From assembly GCA_020631035.1 (NCBI GenBank), contig JAHDIA010000416.1, positions 1 through 5,783 of the forward strand: DNA of 5,783 nt, read 5' to 3'. The position numbers and the translations under genes were made by a program. Shown in pieces: positions 5,129 through 5,783 of the stretch. Within the stretch, counting starts at the first letter, position 1. Each line of letters starts with the position of its first letter. Below the pieces are notes generated by a model. The model made no database searches and was not told the origin of the DNA. It was given only the letters and a program-made list of their open reading frames with translations. This DNA is from Chitinophagales bacterium (lineage in GTDB: Bacteria; Bacteroidota; Bacteroidia; Chitinophagales; UBA2359).

Positions 5129-5783
5129 ATGAGCCAAACAAACACCCCACAACTCAAAAAAACACTCGGTCCCTTAATGCTCTGGGGACTGGGCGTCGGT
5201 TATGTCATCTCTGGAATGTATTTTGGCTGGAATCTCGGACTCGAACAAGGCGGAACACTTGGTCTTGCAGTTGCCACCTTTTTCATCATCATTATGTATT
5301 TAGCTTTTACCTTTAGCTACACCGAGCTTGCCTGTGCCATTCCCAAAGCAGGAGGCGCATTCGCTTACAGTACCAGAGCCTTGGGCAAAGACCTTGGATT
5401 CCTAGGAGGGATGGCACAAAACATTGAGTTTTTATTCGCTCCACCCGCCATTGCCTTTGCTATTGGAGCCTATCTAAATATTTTCCTACCTTCCGTTCCC
5501 ATCCTCGTCATTGCCATCATTGCCTACATCCTATTTACAGCCCTCAACATTTATGGCGTAAAAGCAGCAGCCTCCTTCGAACTGATTATCACCATCATTG
5601 CCGTTGCCGAATTGCTCATTTTTGCAGGAGCAACCCTCCCATCATTTCAGTGGGAAAATATAACCCACAATGCCTTGCCAAATGGTTGGTCAGGAGCCTT
5701 TGCCGCCATTCCCTTCGCCATTTGGTTTTTCTTGGCAATTGAGGGAGTTGCCAATGTAGCCGAAGAAACCATTAATCCACAAC
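5129..5783 (+). CDS. eat: APC-superfamily permease, probably ethanolamine permease (partial, C-terminus beyond right edge)
   Basis: This is an inner-membrane secondary transporter of the amino acid-polyamine-organocation superfamily; ethanolamine is the most likely substrate by resemblance. I read 218 codons from MSQTNTPQLK. Membrane segments lie at about 14-36, 43-66, 88-116, 122-140, 147-168 and 188-210, covering roughly the first half of a protein that is usually about 450 residues. Residues 22-37 (GVGYVISGMYFGWNLG) are the glycine-rich, broken first helix. Residues 64-80 (YTELACAIPKAGGAFAY) give the family's E-x6-P-x-A-GG-x-[FY] pattern. Residues 94-106 (GMAQNIEFLFAPP) and 198-213 (IWFFLAIEGVANVAEE) recall ethanolamine permeases rather than general amino-acid carriers. 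The ATG at 5129 begins just before helix 1; no Shine-Dalgarno sequence is seen. No ethanolamine ammonia-lyase gene falls within the window, so the substrate is inferred from sequence alone. Confidence 0.8.
   Translation, partial: MSQTNTPQLKKTLGPLMLWGLGVGYVISGMYFGWNLGLEQGGTLGLAVATFFIIIMYLAFTFSYTELACAIPKAGGAFAYSTRALGKDLGFLGGMAQNIEFLFAPPAIAFAIGAYLNIFLPSVPILVIAIIAYILFTALNIYGVKAAASFELIITIIAVAELLIFAGATLPSFQWENITHNALPNGWSGAFAAIPFAIWFFLAIEGVANVAEETINPQ

Noticed and set aside
5059..5316. Plus-strand open frame overlapping the permease in another frame
   Set aside because: It begins with a TTG in intergenic DNA and ends inside the permease. The overlapping frame from 5129 has clear transporter helices and motifs.

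Overview
The window looks like chromosomal DNA from a member of the Bacteroidota, perhaps near the Saprospiria or Cytophagia; the genus cannot be told from sequence alone. The support is AT-rich coding DNA, start codons without a clear Shine-Dalgarno sequence, candidate promoters resembling the Bacteroidota -33 TTTG / -7 TAnnTTTG type, and proteins of kinds common in that phylum: a secreted TlpA/redoxin-like protein, a COG3239-type desaturase and a TPR-plus-membrane protein.

Layout. Positions 1-1315 (minus) hold most of an acyl-CoA dehydrogenase whose C-terminus lies beyond the left edge. A 160-bp divergent promoter region follows. Positions 1476-2081 (plus) encode a secreted thioredoxin-fold protein with a WCGVC active site. 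Positions 2082-2514 contain no convincing gene. They hold a short AT-rich direct repeat and then a GC-rich island (about 55% GC over 2281-2460) packed with palindromes, probably a dispersed intergenic repeat. Positions 2515-3660 (plus) encode a membrane fatty acid desaturase with three histidine boxes. It converges on a TPR/membrane protein at 3704-4912 (minus), and one strong hairpin between them can serve both genes as a terminator. A 216-bp divergent intergenic region contains a large nested palindrome at 4957-5040. Positions 5129-5783 (plus) hold the N-terminal half of an APC-superfamily permease that best resembles the ethanolamine permeases.

No two complete genes form a tight co-directional operon; every gene appears to have its own transcription unit. 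A loose lipid theme can be read from the acyl-CoA dehydrogenase (fatty-acid oxidation), the desaturase (acyl-chain unsaturation) and the ethanolamine-type permease (a phospholipid head-group breakdown product), but gene order does not show that they work together.

I see no CRISPR array, rRNA, tRNA, transposase or phage gene, and no clear new multi-gene system. The parts most worth a second look are the two palindromic intergenic elements, the threonine at the expected cis-proline position of the thioredoxin-like protein, and the histidine replacing the usual glutamine in the third desaturase box.
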